64,000 nt of DNA from Coraliomargarita sinensis (GTDB taxonomy: Bacteria > Verrucomicrobiota > Verrucomicrobiia > Opitutales > Coraliomargaritaceae): positions 1 to 64,000 of the forward strand of contig NZ_QHJQ01000014.1 in assembly GCF_003185655.1 (NCBI RefSeq). The letters run 5' to 3'. The number at the start of each line of letters is the position of its first letter. Position 1 is the first letter of the stretch. The translations under genes and the position numbers were made by a program. Of the stretch, positions 36,437-47,300 are shown piece by piece. The notes below the pieces were generated by a model that saw only the letters and a program-made list of their open reading frames with translations, did no database searches and was not told the origin of the DNA.

Positions 36437-37750
36437 GTGAAGCTTGTTGAGATTACAGAGCCGCCTTCTTTAAACACTTTGATCCGCCGATTTGGCTCGA
36501 GGCGTCTGCCGTTCGTTCTCGAAAGTTCACAATCGAACGACGGACTGGGGGAGTGGAGCTTTTTTGGAGCAGAGCCTTTTGACGTTGTGGTCGGTCGGGC
36601 GCTTTCCGAACTCCGAGAGGTCATGCGCCCATGGCGGATGTCGAATGACACGGAAATTCCCTTCATCGGAGGCGCGGTTGGTTATTTGGCCTACGACTAT
36701 GGCCGCCGGATTGAATCGATCCCGAATGCGGCTCTCGACGATCGCGGCATTCCGGACATGTACTTCGGGATCTACGACGGCGTGGCGGCCTATCATCATA
36801 AGAGCGGAAAACTCTACCTGATCGCGCATGGCTTCAAGGAGCCGGCCAAAGATATTATCAAGCGGTTGCGTGGGTGGATTGAGGGGCCATTCGAGGCGGA
36901 GGTGAAGCCGATGTCACTAGGACCCTGGGAATGGAACCTGTCCAAGGATGAGTTTGCCCGTGCCGTCGAACGCGTGCGTGAGTATATCGCGAGCGGCGAT
37001 GTTTATCAGGTGAACCTCTCACGCCGTGCTCGCTGTGCATTTACCGGCCAGGGGCTGGACCTTTATGCCGCATTGCGCGAAGGGAACCCTGCGCCATACT
37101 CGGCCTATCTTTCGAGCGGAGAGTTTGAGTTTATTTCCACCTCGCCGGAACAGTTTCTGCAAAAGAAGGGTAGTCAGCTCGTGACACGTCCGATCAAAGG
37201 CACCCGACCGCGTAGCGGCGACCCCGAGAAAGACCTGATCAGTGAGGAAGAGCTAAGGGCTTCGCGGAAAGACCGGGCGGAGTTGCTAATGATTGTCGAT
37301 TTGGAGCGAAACGATCTGGGACGGGTGGCGGAATTTGGCTCTGTTCACGTCGAAGGCTTATTTCAACTCGAGCATTATCGAAGCGTGATTCATCAAACCG
37401 CTCAGGTTAAGGCGAAGCTCGCCGAAGGCGAAGATGTTTACCGTGCTTTGACGGCGCTCTTCCCGGGTGGATCGATCACGGGGGCGCCCAAGGTTCGAGC
37501 CATGGAGATCATTGAAGAGCTGGAGCCGACCCGGCGCGGCGCCTACTGCGGCTCGGTCGGCTACATCGGATTCAACGAAGACGCCGAATTCAATATCGCG
37601 ATTCGAAGTCTGCATCTCAAGGCAGGCCGACTTGATTATCAGGTAGGTGGAGGCATTGTCTGGGATTCCGAAGCGGAAAGTGAATATCAGGAGACGGTTG
37701 ATAAAGGCCGCGCCATCTGCGAAACCCTGGACAGAATATGTCAGCCATAA
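36437..37750 (+). CDS. pabB: Aminodeoxychorismate synthase component I
   Basis: PabB makes 4-amino-4-deoxychorismate from chorismate for folate. It is a 437-residue chorismate-using enzyme. The C-terminal region has GDVYQVNLSRR, SPEQFLQ, the PIKGTRPRSGDPEKD motif (PIKGT is the PabB form, PIAGT the TrpE form), LLMIVDLERNDLGRV, FPGGSITGAPKVRAMEIIEELEPTRRGAYCGSVGYIG and GGGIVWDSEAESEYQET. It overlaps pabC by 13 bases, supporting the folate role. The glutaminase pabA is not here. Confidence 0.9.
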   Translation: MKLVEITEPPSLNTLIRRFGSRRLPFVLESSQSNDGLGEWSFFGAEPFDVVVGRALSELREVMRPWRMSNDTEIPFIGGAVGYLAYDYGRRIESIPNAALDDRGIPDMYFGIYDGVAAYHHKSGKLYLIAHGFKEPAKDIIKRLRGWIEGPFEAEVKPMSLGPWEWNLSKDEFARAVERVREYIASGDVYQVNLSRRARCAFTGQGLDLYAALREGNPAPYSAYLSSGEFEFISTSPEQFLQKKGSQLVTRPIKGTRPRSGDPEKDLISEEELRASRKDRAELLMIVDLERNDLGRVAEFGSVHVEGLFQLEHYRSVIHQTAQVKAKLAEGEDVYRALTALFPGGSITGAPKVRAMEIIEELEPTRRGAYCGSVGYIGFNEDAEFNIAIRSLHLKAGRLDYQVGGGIVWDSEAESEYQETVDKGRAICETLDRICQP

Positions 37751-38544
37751 AAATAATATTTCCGGGCGAGTTGCTTGCCTTGAATCCCGAGTCTTCGCTC
37801 TTCGCTCATGGGTTTGGCCTTTTCGAGACGATTCGTTTGCGGGCCGGCTATCTCGAACTATGGGATGGGCATTGGCAGCGGCTGACTTCTTCGGCGCGTG
37901 AGTTGGGCATCGCCTGCCCGTATGATAATGCGGATGTGCTACAGGCAGTTCGACGACTTGCGGCCAAGCTACCTATCGACTCGATTGTTAAGCTTTCACT
38001 TTTCAAAGAAGGGCAGGGTGCCAAATTGGCGGTCTATTCCCGCCCGGTGAATCCACCACCCGAGAGCGTTGGGCTTGTGATGGAGGGGGCATCGCCCATC
38101 AACGAGTATTCGCCACTTGCCGGTCATAAGACGCACAATTACCTCGAAAATTTGCTCGTTTTGGAAGCGGCAAGGGAGGCGGGCTGCTTCGATTGTTTAC
38201 GCCTGAACACGAAAGGTGAGATCGCAGAAGGAGCGATCTCAAATCTCTTTTTCTTACGTGACGGCCGATTGCATACCCCCAGTCGGCAGAGCGGATTGCT
38301 TCCGGGAGTTGTGCGGCAGGAGCTTGTTCAGGGGCTCGATGTGCAGGAGGGCAGTTATCAGCTCTCCGATTTGAGATCCGCCGATGCGGTCTTTCTGACA
38401 AATTCCTCCATCGGGCTCCAACCGGTCGACTGGCTGCTGTCCCGCGGCGAGCAATTCGAGCTCTCCAGCCGTACGGATGGCCACTATCAGCGTATGTTTG
38501 AATGGCTCACGGACCGTATTTCCGCTACATCTGTCAAGATTTAG
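37738..38544 (+). CDS. pabC: Aminodeoxychorismate lyase (class IV aminotransferase fold)
   Basis: PabC releases pyruvate from aminodeoxychorismate to give p-aminobenzoate. 268 residues with [51 protein letters not shown] (PLP Lys region: AGHKTHNYL), [24 protein letters not shown] and [18 protein letters not shown]. It overlaps pabB by 13 bases, which makes PabC more likely than a branched-chain aminotransferase. Confidence 0.87.
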   Translation: MSAIKIIFPGELLALNPESSLFAHGFGLFETIRLRAGYLELWDGHWQRLTSSARELGIACPYDNADVLQAVRRLAAKLPIDSIVKLSLFKEGQGAKLAVYSRPVNPPPESVGLVMEGASPINEYSPLAGHKTHNYLENLLVLEAAREAGCFDCLRLNTKGEIAEGAISNLFFLRDGRLHTPSRQSGLLPGVVRQELVQGLDVQEGSYQLSDLRSADAVFLTNSSIGLQPVDWLLSRGEQFELSSRTDGHYQRMFEWLTDRISATSVKI

Positions 38545-38620
38545 GCAAAAAACACTTTACACGCTCCGGCTTTTCTGGCTCTTTCCCGACTTTTCTCGAA
38601 ATTTCACACACACACTTTAC

Positions 38621-38716
<96 letters not shown>

Positions 38717-38756
38717 GCGCCTTCCCGAGGCTGCCAAGCATACGCTATTTCAACAA

Positions 38757-38785
38757 CGGCTCTCCGATTCAGGAGAGCCGTTTTT
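38757..38785 (+). terminator. Rho-independent terminator after the COX24-like gene
   Basis: CGGCTCTCC (38757-38765), a 6-base loop, GGAGAGCCG (38772-38780) and a TTTTT run. A nine-pair perfect stem followed by T's at the right distance. Confidence 0.93.
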
Positions 38786-39544
38786 CGTGTTTCGGCAGGA
38801 TTTTTTCCGTGATTCAGATGTGCCAGATAGGGATCTCGCGGCACGCCACAGCGTGTCTTATGTCTGACACCAGTTCGCAGCAGATTTGAACGCTCCCCAT
38901 TTCCTCTGCGTGGCTTGGGCTGTGAAATCACTTGCGCCCCTATCGGATTCCGAAGGCTATTCAACCAGGGTATAACCGGGTTTTTTTGGTATTTTGCAGG
39001 TAACGTTTTGAGGCGAACAGGCCCAGTTTCGGGTCCTGAATTTCCGTCAGGGGATCTGGAATGATTGGGCTACAGGATACGAGGGTATATCGTATGCCAT
39101 ATTCGCTGACGCGCAGCCCGGGGCGGGTCGCAAGGCAAGTGTTTGAGGCTACGACGAACTTTCGTTTCACTGTGCTGGTGCTTTAGAAGTGGGCCGGGGC
39201 GGATTTAAGGGTGTATCGGGCTCTCTAATACAGGCTAATTCTATCTTTCCTGAGCCTTCAGTTGTACGCGCGAATGATATCGAGTGAAAGGGCGCTCTAA
39301 GTAGTATTACGTAGAGCGTTATTTGGGGGCCTTGATTTATCGCCCTGGTGTTTCGCCTTACGGAGTTGTAAATATATTTTAATACGTTCTCTACAGCATC
39401 TGGCGGGGCTTTTTATCCTTGCGGCAGGCCGATTTGAGGCAGATTCTTGTCAGGGTTACGTCAAAGCCATCCTAACAACCCTAACTACTTGCATCGCTCT
39501 ATCGCTACCTCTCTGGATACGCTGCATAATCCGACGTTCTACGT
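38786..39544. other. Long noncoding stretch before the pil-like operon
   Basis: About 760 bases with no convincing gene. An antisense frame at 38961-39170 has no family features. Two dyads are visible: CGCTCTA (39293-39299) facing TAGAGCG (39312-39318), and AGGGTT (39452-39457) facing AACCCT (39477-39482). An A/T-rich stretch at 39365-39383 (TTGTAAATATATTTTAATA) could contain a promoter. The start of pilM at 39545 follows with no SD. Small RNA content cannot be excluded. Confidence 0.55.
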
Positions 39545-40594
39545 ATGCTGAAACCCAAGACTAAAGGTCTATTTGTTGATATCTCGGAATATTCAATTCT
39601 CGCGGCGAGAACATCCGGATACAAGTTACCCATGGTGATCGAGGAAATTGCCGAGTTTCCTCTAAAACCAGATCAGGACACGAAAGAAATCGAAGAGTTC
39701 TTTCACGGCTTGGTCGACTACCGGGGCGCAGGCTATTATGTATCGCGCTGCGGGGTTTATCCGGAAGGGCGCTTTGTTCGTTACTACGAAGCGGAGTCGG
39801 CCAATAAAGTTAAGGATGCGGCCTTCCTGACAAATACCCTGAAGACGGAGTTCAATATCGACTCGGAGACGAACAATATCGCGATCCTGGACGCCCGTGA
39901 CGGTTCCGACTTTGATCTCGAGAAAGGGGGGACCCGGCGATTGGTCTTCTGCGGTGCGCCGAACGAGTCTTTTCAGTCCGAGCAGGACCGCTTGCTGGAG
40001 TATGGCGTGTATCCGGAGCGTCTTGAACTCTCCACCATTTCAACGCTGGGCGGAGTGAGTGATTACGCCCGGTTCAATAACATTACTTCGCCGATACTCT
40101 GTTTTGAGCTCACTGCCAAGAGCGCCAACATCTTCATTGTGAACCGCGGTCAGGTCGATGTGGCCCGGCCGGTTCCGTTTGGCCTAGACAGTATCTACCC
40201 GCTCTTGCAGCGCGAACTGGGATTGAAAGACGAAGAATCCGCGAAAAAGTTGTTTTACTCCAACACTTTCGATTTTGCCGAGATGGGGCCCAAGCTTCTG
40301 CGCCGTATGACAAAAGAGCTTCAGGCGACGACCGGATTTTACGAGGTGCAGACCGGCCTGACCATACGCCATGTTTATCTGAGCGTTCTGCCGAAAAATT
40401 TGAGTTGGGTGTCAAAAACGGTATCCGACTCCCTCGCTCTGGAAATCTTACAGCCTCAGATTGAAGGCTGGCTGGAAAGTCTGAATATCAAGATTGGCGA
40501 TGGCGTGGAGGTTATGAATCTGGGTGCCCGCTGGATGGGTTTGTTCAGCCTGATGGGCGAATTTCACTTGAGAGAGGAGGTTGGCAGTGAGTAG
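39545..40594 (+). CDS. PilM-like actin-fold pilus protein
   Basis: 349 residues resembling PilM, a cytoplasmic actin/FtsA-fold ATPase that links the PilN tail to the pilus machine. [18 protein letters not shown] is the phosphate-1-type strand start, [36 protein letters not shown] the phosphate-2 part, and the middle has [14 protein letters not shown]. The identification rests on fold pattern and on the following PilN, PilO and secretin genes; the ATP-binding signature is weak. It overlaps the PilN gene by eight bases. Confidence 0.7.
   Translation: MLKPKTKGLFVDISEYSILAARTSGYKLPMVIEEIAEFPLKPDQDTKEIEEFFHGLVDYRGAGYYVSRCGVYPEGRFVRYYEAESANKVKDAAFLTNTLKTEFNIDSETNNIAILDARDGSDFDLEKGGTRRLVFCGAPNESFQSEQDRLLEYGVYPERLELSTISTLGGVSDYARFNNITSPILCFELTAKSANIFIVNRGQVDVARPVPFGLDSIYPLLQRELGLKDEESAKKLFYSNTFDFAEMGPKLLRRMTKELQATTGFYEVQTGLTIRHVYLSVLPKNLSWVSKTVSDSLALEILQPQIEGWLESLNIKIGDGVEVMNLGARWMGLFSLMGEFHLREEVGSE
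40571..40580 (+). promoter_or_regulatory. Shine-Dalgarno that sets the PilN start
   Basis: AGAGAGGAGG at 40571-40580 lies six bases before GTG 40587. The TTG at 40581, which would add two residues, abuts the site with no spacing, so GTG 40587 is the start. Confidence 0.8.
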
Positions 40595-41243
40595 GGCTAA
40601 CAAAAATGTTCAGCCGTATTGGCGGCCGAATTTCGTGAACGCGTCGGAGCTACCGGACATCAAAGTCATCCGTACCGACTTTATTATTAATTTTATCGCT
40701 GTCGTGCTGATGCTGCTGGTCGGGTTTTATGTATTGCAGCGTGAATATCGCTCATACGCTCTCAGTAAAACCATTTCGGACATGGAGCAGCGCATCCGCG
40801 TGGCCGATGCCGACGATGCTGCCAGCCTCAAGCTGAGCCGGGAGTTTCGAGATTTAGCTGCGAATGTTGCCGAAATGGAGAAATTCTACGCTACTCCGGT
40901 TGTGGCGCACGAATTCCTCACACAGATCACTATGATGCGACCGGAGGAACTTATTTACCGGCAACTCTCCTTGGTTGAATCGATTGAAAAAGTGGACAAC
41001 AAACAGGTTGTCACGTATCAGATTAATATTTCGGGGGATGTACGTTCCTTGACCGTTCTGGACGAATTCAAAGGAGAACTTTCGGAATGGGACCTGCTGA
41101 ATGCCGAAGGATACGGGCTGAGTATTGATGAAGCCCTACAGGGTCGTGATGCAGACACCGGGATCTTCCCATACACTCTGGGAATTACATTAAAGCCTCA
41201 AAAGAGCAAACCTGCTGACGATGGCGAAGGAGGTGATGCATGA
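40587..41243 (+). CDS. PilN-like inner-membrane protein
   Basis: 218 residues. The N-terminal cytoplasmic [16 protein letters not shown] segment can meet PilM, then one membrane helix ([20 protein letters not shown]) and a helical stalk: [43 protein letters not shown] periplasmic ferredoxin-like domain (about 120-210) follows. This is the PilN/GspL-tail layout. It starts at GTG 40587 (see SD), overlaps pilM by eight bases and pilO by the ATGA form. Confidence 0.75.
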   Translation: MSRANKNVQPYWRPNFVNASELPDIKVIRTDFIINFIAVVLMLLVGFYVLQREYRSYALSKTISDMEQRIRVADADDAASLKLSREFRDLAANVAEMEKFYATPVVAHEFLTQITMMRPEELIYRQLSLVESIEKVDNKQVVTYQINISGDVRSLTVLDEFKGELSEWDLLNAEGYGLSIDEALQGRDADTGIFPYTLGITLKPQKSKPADDGEGGDA

Positions 41244-41806
41244 ATTTCTCCGTTATAACCGATAAACTAAAACAATATCCACTTGCGGTCATTTGCGCTG
41301 TTCTGATCGTCGTTTGTGCGGTTGTCATATTTATGCGCGGAGGTGTTGCATCCGAGCTATCAATCAAGGAGTCGGATCTGAATTCCCGCATTAGGACAAT
41401 CGACCAGAATCTCAAAAACTCCAAAAACCTGGAGCAAGATACCGAGGACCTTAAGGTTGTCGTCGATAAAATGAACTCCCTGCTGTTTGATCGCTACGAA
41501 CGCGCGATCAATATAAGTTTCTTCTACGAATTCGAGGATAAGGCGGATGTTGTGATATCGAACATTAGCCAGCTCCCTGCGCCCGACCCTATTTACGCGG
41601 AGAAAGGTCCGCGCAAACTGGATCTGCATTCAACTCTGGTATATAACATCACCCTGAGCGGTTCTTTTTCCAACGTCCTTCGGTTCTTCTATGAGCTCGA
41701 TCGGGCCGAACCGCTGATACGCGTGGCCGACTTTCAGGTGAGCCGCAACAAACTCGAAGAAGTGGATGCGCGACTGCGCGTACTCGTCATGGCAGAGAAA
41801 GATTAG
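41240..41806 (+). CDS. PilO-like inner-membrane protein
   Basis: 188 residues. One membrane helix (YPLAVICAVLIVVCAVVIFM) leads to a coiled-coil (ESDLNSRIRTIDQNLKNSKNLEQDTEDLK) and a periplasmic beta-alpha domain (VVISNISQLPAPDP, NVLRFFYELDRAEPLIRVADFQVSR). This matches PilO/GspM, the partner of PilN. In Akkermansia the protein Amuc_1100 occupies a similar position and also has a PilO-like fold (from memory). It overlaps pilN by four bases with GGAGGTG upstream. Confidence 0.78.
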   Translation: MNFSVITDKLKQYPLAVICAVLIVVCAVVIFMRGGVASELSIKESDLNSRIRTIDQNLKNSKNLEQDTEDLKVVVDKMNSLLFDRYERAINISFFYEFEDKADVVISNISQLPAPDPIYAEKGPRKLDLHSTLVYNITLSGSFSNVLRFFYELDRAEPLIRVADFQVSRNKLEEVDARLRVLVMAEKD

Positions 41807-41818
41807 ATCGGAGCTACT

Positions 41819-42406
41819 ATGAAATTTAAACGGATTCATTTACTTCATTGTGCGGTGGCTGCGGCCCTGTTGCAAAGTTCGCTGTATGCTTTTGAGCCCG
41901 AGATCAAGCTAACCGGGCGAAAGGATCTTGTACTGGGGATCGATAGCCGCGAAAAAGTTTTGGAGCTCGGGGTTACTTATCTGGCGGATAAAAAAGACGA
42001 CTACGTCTCAAAAATTGAGTCTCTGGAAGAGCCTTTTGCATTTAGGGATGCTGCACCTGAAAATCCTGTCGCGAATAACAACAGGGAGACCAGGGAAACC
42101 GTTGAGCCTGAAAAGGTGAATTATGACGACGCGTCGGTTCTTAACGTATCCGCGGCCAGTTTTGCCAGGAAAGTAAGAGGCTCGATTGCCCGGGGTGACA
42201 CCAGTTACCTTCAACTGGAAGGCGGTACCTTACTCAAACCCGGTACGAGCTTCCCAGTCCGCATTCCTCAGGCGCAGGGTCAAACTTTCAAACTAACCAT
42301 CACCGAGATCACGTCCGAGGGCTACACATTGCAAATCGGCGAAGCGACGAAACAACTCAGTTTCAATAATAATTCACAATCGAATTCCATTCAGTTCTCA
42401 AACTAA
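41819..42406 (+). CDS. PilP-position periplasmic protein (unknown)
   Basis: 195 residues, not recognised as a named family. A signal peptide (IHLLHCAVAAALLQSSLYAF), then an acidic disordered middle (residues about 75-110), then a compact beta domain from about 125 (DTSYLQLEGGTLLKPGTSFPV to YTLQIGEATKQLSF). A GGAG lies seven bases before the ATG. Its location between PilO and the secretin is where PilP or GspC lies in other machines, so it may link the inner-membrane complex to the secretin. Inference from position and shape. Confidence 0.6.
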   Translation: MKFKRIHLLHCAVAAALLQSSLYAFEPEIKLTGRKDLVLGIDSREKVLELGVTYLADKKDDYVSKIESLEEPFAFRDAAPENPVANNNRETRETVEPEKVNYDDASVLNVSAASFARKVRGSIARGDTSYLQLEGGTLLKPGTSFPVRIPQAQGQTFKLTITEITSEGYTLQIGEATKQLSFNNNSQSNSIQFSN

Positions 42407-42457
42407 CAAGACAGCTCTAAATAACTCTCCCCCTAAACCCGCAGAATCTCACGTCCT

Positions 42458-44269
42458 ATGAAAAAGCACACACGACCACTTATATTCCTATCTACATTCC
42501 TTGCTATGTGGGTGCAGGTAGCGGCTCAAAATGCCGGAGAAATCGACCTTTCTGACGTTGTCGTCGTCGAAGATACGCAACCCGATGCAACTAGTGCGGA
42601 AGTGTCCGAAGAACCTGCCACGGTAGTTGAAATTCCCGACGAGGAGATCGAAGGGGCGAGCATTGATGTCGAGGCACCCGTTATTCCTGAGGCGACAGAG
42701 GAGCTGTCTGGGGAGACGGAAGTTGTCTTGGAAATTCCCGGCCAGGATGACCAGACTCCCGGCGAGGCGACGATGGCAAGCGAGGAAACAATCTCGGTGG
42801 ATTTTCCGGACGAAGATGTACGCACCATCCTGCGTAACGTCGCGGACCTGTTTGATCTGAACCTCGTTATTCCGGACACCCTTCAGGGGCGGACCTCAGT
42901 CAAGCTTCGTAATATTACTTGGCGTCAGGTGTTCGAGGTGGTGCTTGATCCGCTTGGGTTCACTTATGTAGAGGACCGAAATATCATTCGAATCAAGAGT
43001 ATCGAGGAGTTGACGACCGAGCCGGTGGACACCCGCGTATTTGTGGTGAATTTTGCCCGGGCCGAAGAAATTCAAGGGTCGATTGCTCCGCTCGTTGACG
43101 CGGCGGCCGGTGGTCAGATCAAGGTGGATAAGCGCAGTAATGCGCTCGTTATCACGGAGCGTCCCTCCCGTATGAACAAAATACAGGAAATTATTGAGCG
43201 TCTCGATAAGCCCAACCAGCAGGTCATGATCGAGTCCAAGTTTATCGAGGTGACCAACTCGGACACCAAGAATGTCGGGGTGAACTGGGCTTTCTTACAG
43301 GGCTATTCTGCTTCGGCCGGCCCGTTTGACCGTAATTGGTCACGTGAACGCAGTCAGACCACGAATACAGATTCGGGAGTGGTGGATGATGAGAGCTTCA
43401 CTACGGCTGGTGGCCCGACTGAGGAGCAATCCACAACATTTGCTGAAGATGTAGCCAAGGTCGCATCCACATCACGTTTGGATACGGCTGTATTCTCCGC
43501 ATCCGAATTTAACGTCGTGATCTCTGCGCTGAACGAGAACAACGATTCTGAATTGGTTTCCAATCCCACGGTGGTGACGATGGATAATACCGAGGCTTCG
43601 ATTGAGATCGTGACCGAAGTCCCGCAGGTTGAGTTCGAATTCAACGAAGAAACCGGCACCACCCGGGCCGTCGGCCTCGCGGAACCGCTTAAGTTTGGTA
43701 CGGAGATTCTGGTAACACCGCAGGTCAACGCGGCAGGTTTCATTAATCTGAAAATAACGCCCGAGGTTTCCAACCAAATCGGAATTCAGGAAACCGATTT
43801 CGGCGAACAGCCGATTCTTTCCACGAGAAAGGCCACCACCAATGTCATGATCAAGGATGGTTACACCCTTGCACTTGGTGGCCTGACTCAGAATGAAAAT
43901 ACAAAGAGTGGAACCAAGGTGCCTGTGTTGGGTGACCTTCCGGGCGTGGGCCGTTTGTTCAGAAGTGATTCGGATGAATTAACGCAGAGAAACCTGATCA
44001 TTTTCATCACGGCAAGAACGCTCAATCCGGACGGCAGCACTTATCGCGATATTGTCGACCCGCGTAAGCTCGATGAGATGGGAATTTCACCTGCAGACCT
44101 GCCGGGTTACAAAGTGCCGGAAGGACAGAAAGAGCTTCTCCAGCAGCTTGAAGAATATCGCATCGAAAAGCAGGCAAGCGAAGCCAGGGAAGACGCTCAA
44201 GCCCGAATCAAGCGAATCGAATACGCCAAAGAACAAGCCGAGAAAGAGCGTGCCAGTGAACAACGCTAA
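42458..44269 (+). CDS. PilQ/GspD-family secretin
   Basis: 603 residues. A signal (IFLSTFLAMWVQVAAQ), then an acidic 80-residue linker rich in E, V, P, T. The N0/STN-like domain (SVDFPDEDVRTILRNVADLFDLNL, about 108-172) and an N1-like domain (VFVVNFARAEEIQGSIAPLVDAA, about 190-260) precede the secretin domain: KPNQQVMIESKFIEV, ELVSNPTVVTMDNTEASI, INLKITPEV and VPVLGDLPGVGRLFRSD. The C-terminal 65 residues are a charged helix (EYRIEKQASEAREDAQARI). AMIN domains of classical PilQ are missing. It is 51 bases after the PilP-position gene and 34 before the giant gene. Confidence 0.88.
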   Translation: MKKHTRPLIFLSTFLAMWVQVAAQNAGEIDLSDVVVVEDTQPDATSAEVSEEPATVVEIPDEEIEGASIDVEAPVIPEATEELSGETEVVLEIPGQDDQTPGEATMASEETISVDFPDEDVRTILRNVADLFDLNLVIPDTLQGRTSVKLRNITWRQVFEVVLDPLGFTYVEDRNIIRIKSIEELTTEPVDTRVFVVNFARAEEIQGSIAPLVDAAAGGQIKVDKRSNALVITERPSRMNKIQEIIERLDKPNQQVMIESKFIEVTNSDTKNVGVNWAFLQGYSASAGPFDRNWSRERSQTTNTDSGVVDDESFTTAGGPTEEQSTTFAEDVAKVASTSRLDTAVFSASEFNVVISALNENNDSELVSNPTVVTMDNTEASIEIVTEVPQVEFEFNEETGTTRAVGLAEPLKFGTEILVTPQVNAAGFINLKITPEVSNQIGIQETDFGEQPILSTRKATTNVMIKDGYTLALGGLTQNENTKSGTKVPVLGDLPGVGRLFRSDSDELTQRNLIIFITARTLNPDGSTYRDIVDPRKLDEMGISPADLPGYKVPEGQKELLQQLEEYRIEKQASEAREDAQARIKRIEYAKEQAEKERASEQR

Positions 44270-44303
44270 GCCCGGCACGAATCACAACTAACCAAAGACA
44301 GCT

Positions 44304-47300
44304 ATGAAAATTTCTTCAGCTTTAGGCCGGACAATTGGCAGGTTGGGTGTGGTCTCCCACTGTCTGATGGCCGCATTTCTATTTGCCGCTCCCACGAGTC
44401 AACTCAGCGCTCAGGAGTATCGGATTTCCACCGGTGATGATTACGGGGCCGTGATTGATGCCGAAGGCAATCTTTTTGTCTGGGGGGCGATCACCGGAGG
44501 CAGCGGGGTTCTCCAGCAAATACCCGGTACCTGGCGTGAAGTCAGTGTCAGCCGTACGCCGGCTGCCAATGCGCATATTCTATTGATCGCTTCGGACGGT
44601 TCACTTTGGTCCTTCGGTAATAATGACCGGGGGCAACTCGGGGCCGGCGACCAGATAAGCCGTGAGGAGCCGGTTCAGATCAGCCCAGCCTCAACATGGG
44701 CCGAAGTCGCAGCGGGGGCTCAACACTCATTGGCACGAGACAATCTGGGCAGGGTTTTTGCCTGGGGCGATAATAGCTTTGCTCAACTGAACCGTCCTGC
44801 AATTTCTAATAACCCTGAACAAGATTTTATTGCTTCGGTTCCTGCAAATCCAATCGATCCGAATGTCTACATCTCGATCGCAACTGGTAACGCTCACAAC
44901 CATGCGATTCGTGCTGATGGAACGCTTTGGGCATGGGGGAGTGGAGGATCCGAAACAAACTCAGGGCCTGAACTTGGTATTCTCGTTGATGGCAGTTACC
45001 CGAAAGGACCCGTGTTTCTCACGCAAGTTGGCAACGGGACAAATTGGACGAAACTCTTCGGTGGGTATCGTGCTACGTTTGCGCTTCGCGATACTTCGAG
45101 TGAGAGTGGACAGCTTTGGGTTTGGGGCACTGGGGGAAATCTCGGTGGTAGCGACTCGATTATTGAAACCCCGAGGCGTGTCGGGACACAAGCAAATTGG
45201 AGCTACGTTTCGCACAGTACTTCTCTTGGTGATGGCAGGCAGCACGCATTAGCGCTTAAGACGGATGGAACTCTATACGGATGGGGATCAAATTACCCTG
45301 ACGGTCAACTGGGTCTACCGCATTACGACGGGAATGGCCGCTTTATTTTCGATAATACGCGACGAGTCACTCCGACCCTTCTCGAAGCACCCGATGTCTT
45401 CCTCGCTGTGGGTGCGGGCGACGGGTTTTCCGCTTTAATTGATGCCGATGGATTCATGCAAACGGCAGGCCGCAACGACGCTGGTCAGCTTGCCAACGGT
45501 TCGATCGACAGTACTCCGGAAACCGGGCAGGACTTCTTTGATAATTCCAGTCTGGGTGTGGCGGATCTGGTTGCTCTTTCCGTAACAGTCAATACGCCGC
45601 TCGTGGATGTTGTCGCCGGAGAAACGATCAGTGTCTCCTTCGAAATTCAAAATGCAGGTACGGGTCCGATTGCCGAGCCTTTCGACTTGGAAGCCCGCTT
45701 GAATACTTTTGGAACATTTGGCGGCGAAACGCTTACTTTTCCTCTTGGGCTGACCAGCTTTGAGGTTAATGACGACTTCGCCCCGGGGCAGTCCCGCAGT
45801 ATCGATGTCGAGATTGAGCTTCCCGGGAATATTACGCAGGGCACTTACTTTATTGTGATGCGGGCGGATTCCGGTAACGCTATCATCGAGAATTCCGAAA
45901 CCAACAACGATGCGGCAACAGGTACGAGCTTCAGCTTCCTGCCGGATCTTGTTGTTCCCGAAGGCCCTCCCAATGGATTACAGATCACCAGTGGTAGTGT
46001 CTATGACCCCGCCGACACCTTAGACATCGACCTGCAGATTGAAAATCTGGGCAACGGCACCTTGCCCTCGGGCAGCACCTTTGACGTGCGAGTGTTTCTC
46101 TCTCCCGACCGCAGTACGAGCAATTCCGGTATCGTCGAATTCAACATTGAAGATCCGATTGTTTTGGCAAGCGACTTGGAAGCCGATCCCTCGCTTAATT
46201 CAACCGTTACCGTACCTTTTAATCTGGTCGTACCTCCCATGCCCCCGGGCTCCTACTTCGTGGGCGTTGAGTTGGACATCAACGATGATATTGCCGAGCA
46301 GCCCGAACTTCTGGATGATAACAATGTGGTCGTTCAAGTCGACGGTGAGACCAATAACGCCGCTTTCAGTGACGGCTTGATCACCATTTCCGGTCTGACA
46401 ATCGCAGAAGGGGTCGATCAGGACGGCACCCTGACCTTTGACACCGATGGTGACGGCGAATGGTTCGGACAGAATTCTTTCTTCAATAACGACGGAGACG
46501 CCGCACAAAGCCCCGGCTTGGACGCTGGGGAATGGGCTTCCTTCAGCACGTCATTTGCGACGCCGGTCGCCATCAGTTTTGACTGGAGCGCCAATACCAG
46601 CAGCCAGGACAACCGCTTGGAATTCCGGGTCGTCAACGGAACAACGGGCGGAAACAATAATTCCATCTCCGGAAATACCGATGGCTGGATCGAAAATGTG
46701 ACGCGTGTTATTCCCTCGGGTGCTCAAGCCGAATGGGTGTATTTTCAGGATGCCGGGGGTATCGGAGATACTGTCTTCGTGGACAACCTGCAATTTACCG
46801 AGATCACCGAGCCGGATCTTGTGATCGACGACATCTATTTGCCCAGTGATGCAGGGGCCAGTTACGTGCTTCAGCGTGACCGGCTCGACCTGACGATCAA
46901 CAGCCGGAACCAAGGCACTTCGACCGCCGGCGAAGATTATGTCATCTCGATCTACCTGTCGCCTGACCCTGTCTTTGATGAACCGGATGCAGATCCACTC
47001 ACCCCGGACGATATTCTGATTCGCGAGGAAATTGTGACAGAAGTGATTGAAGGAGGCGAGCCAGCTGTGAACCTTACTTCGGTGAGGCTGGATACGACAA
47101 TCGATCCCGGCTTTTATTACGTGATCGGGTTCATCGATTCCGGAGATACTGTTACAGAATTTACCGGTCTGGTAGGCGGTGTTCCCTTCCCCGGTGAGGA
47201 GAACAATGTCTTTGTGACCGATACCGCCCTTGTGGAAATTGTCGCCTTGCCGGACATTCAAGTGGATAGCCTGAATACAACTCCGAGTTTCTACTTTATC

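Noticed and set aside
38961..39170. 69-codon minus-strand frame before the pil-like operon
   Set aside because: No recognisable domain, no SD and unusual composition; left as noncoding.
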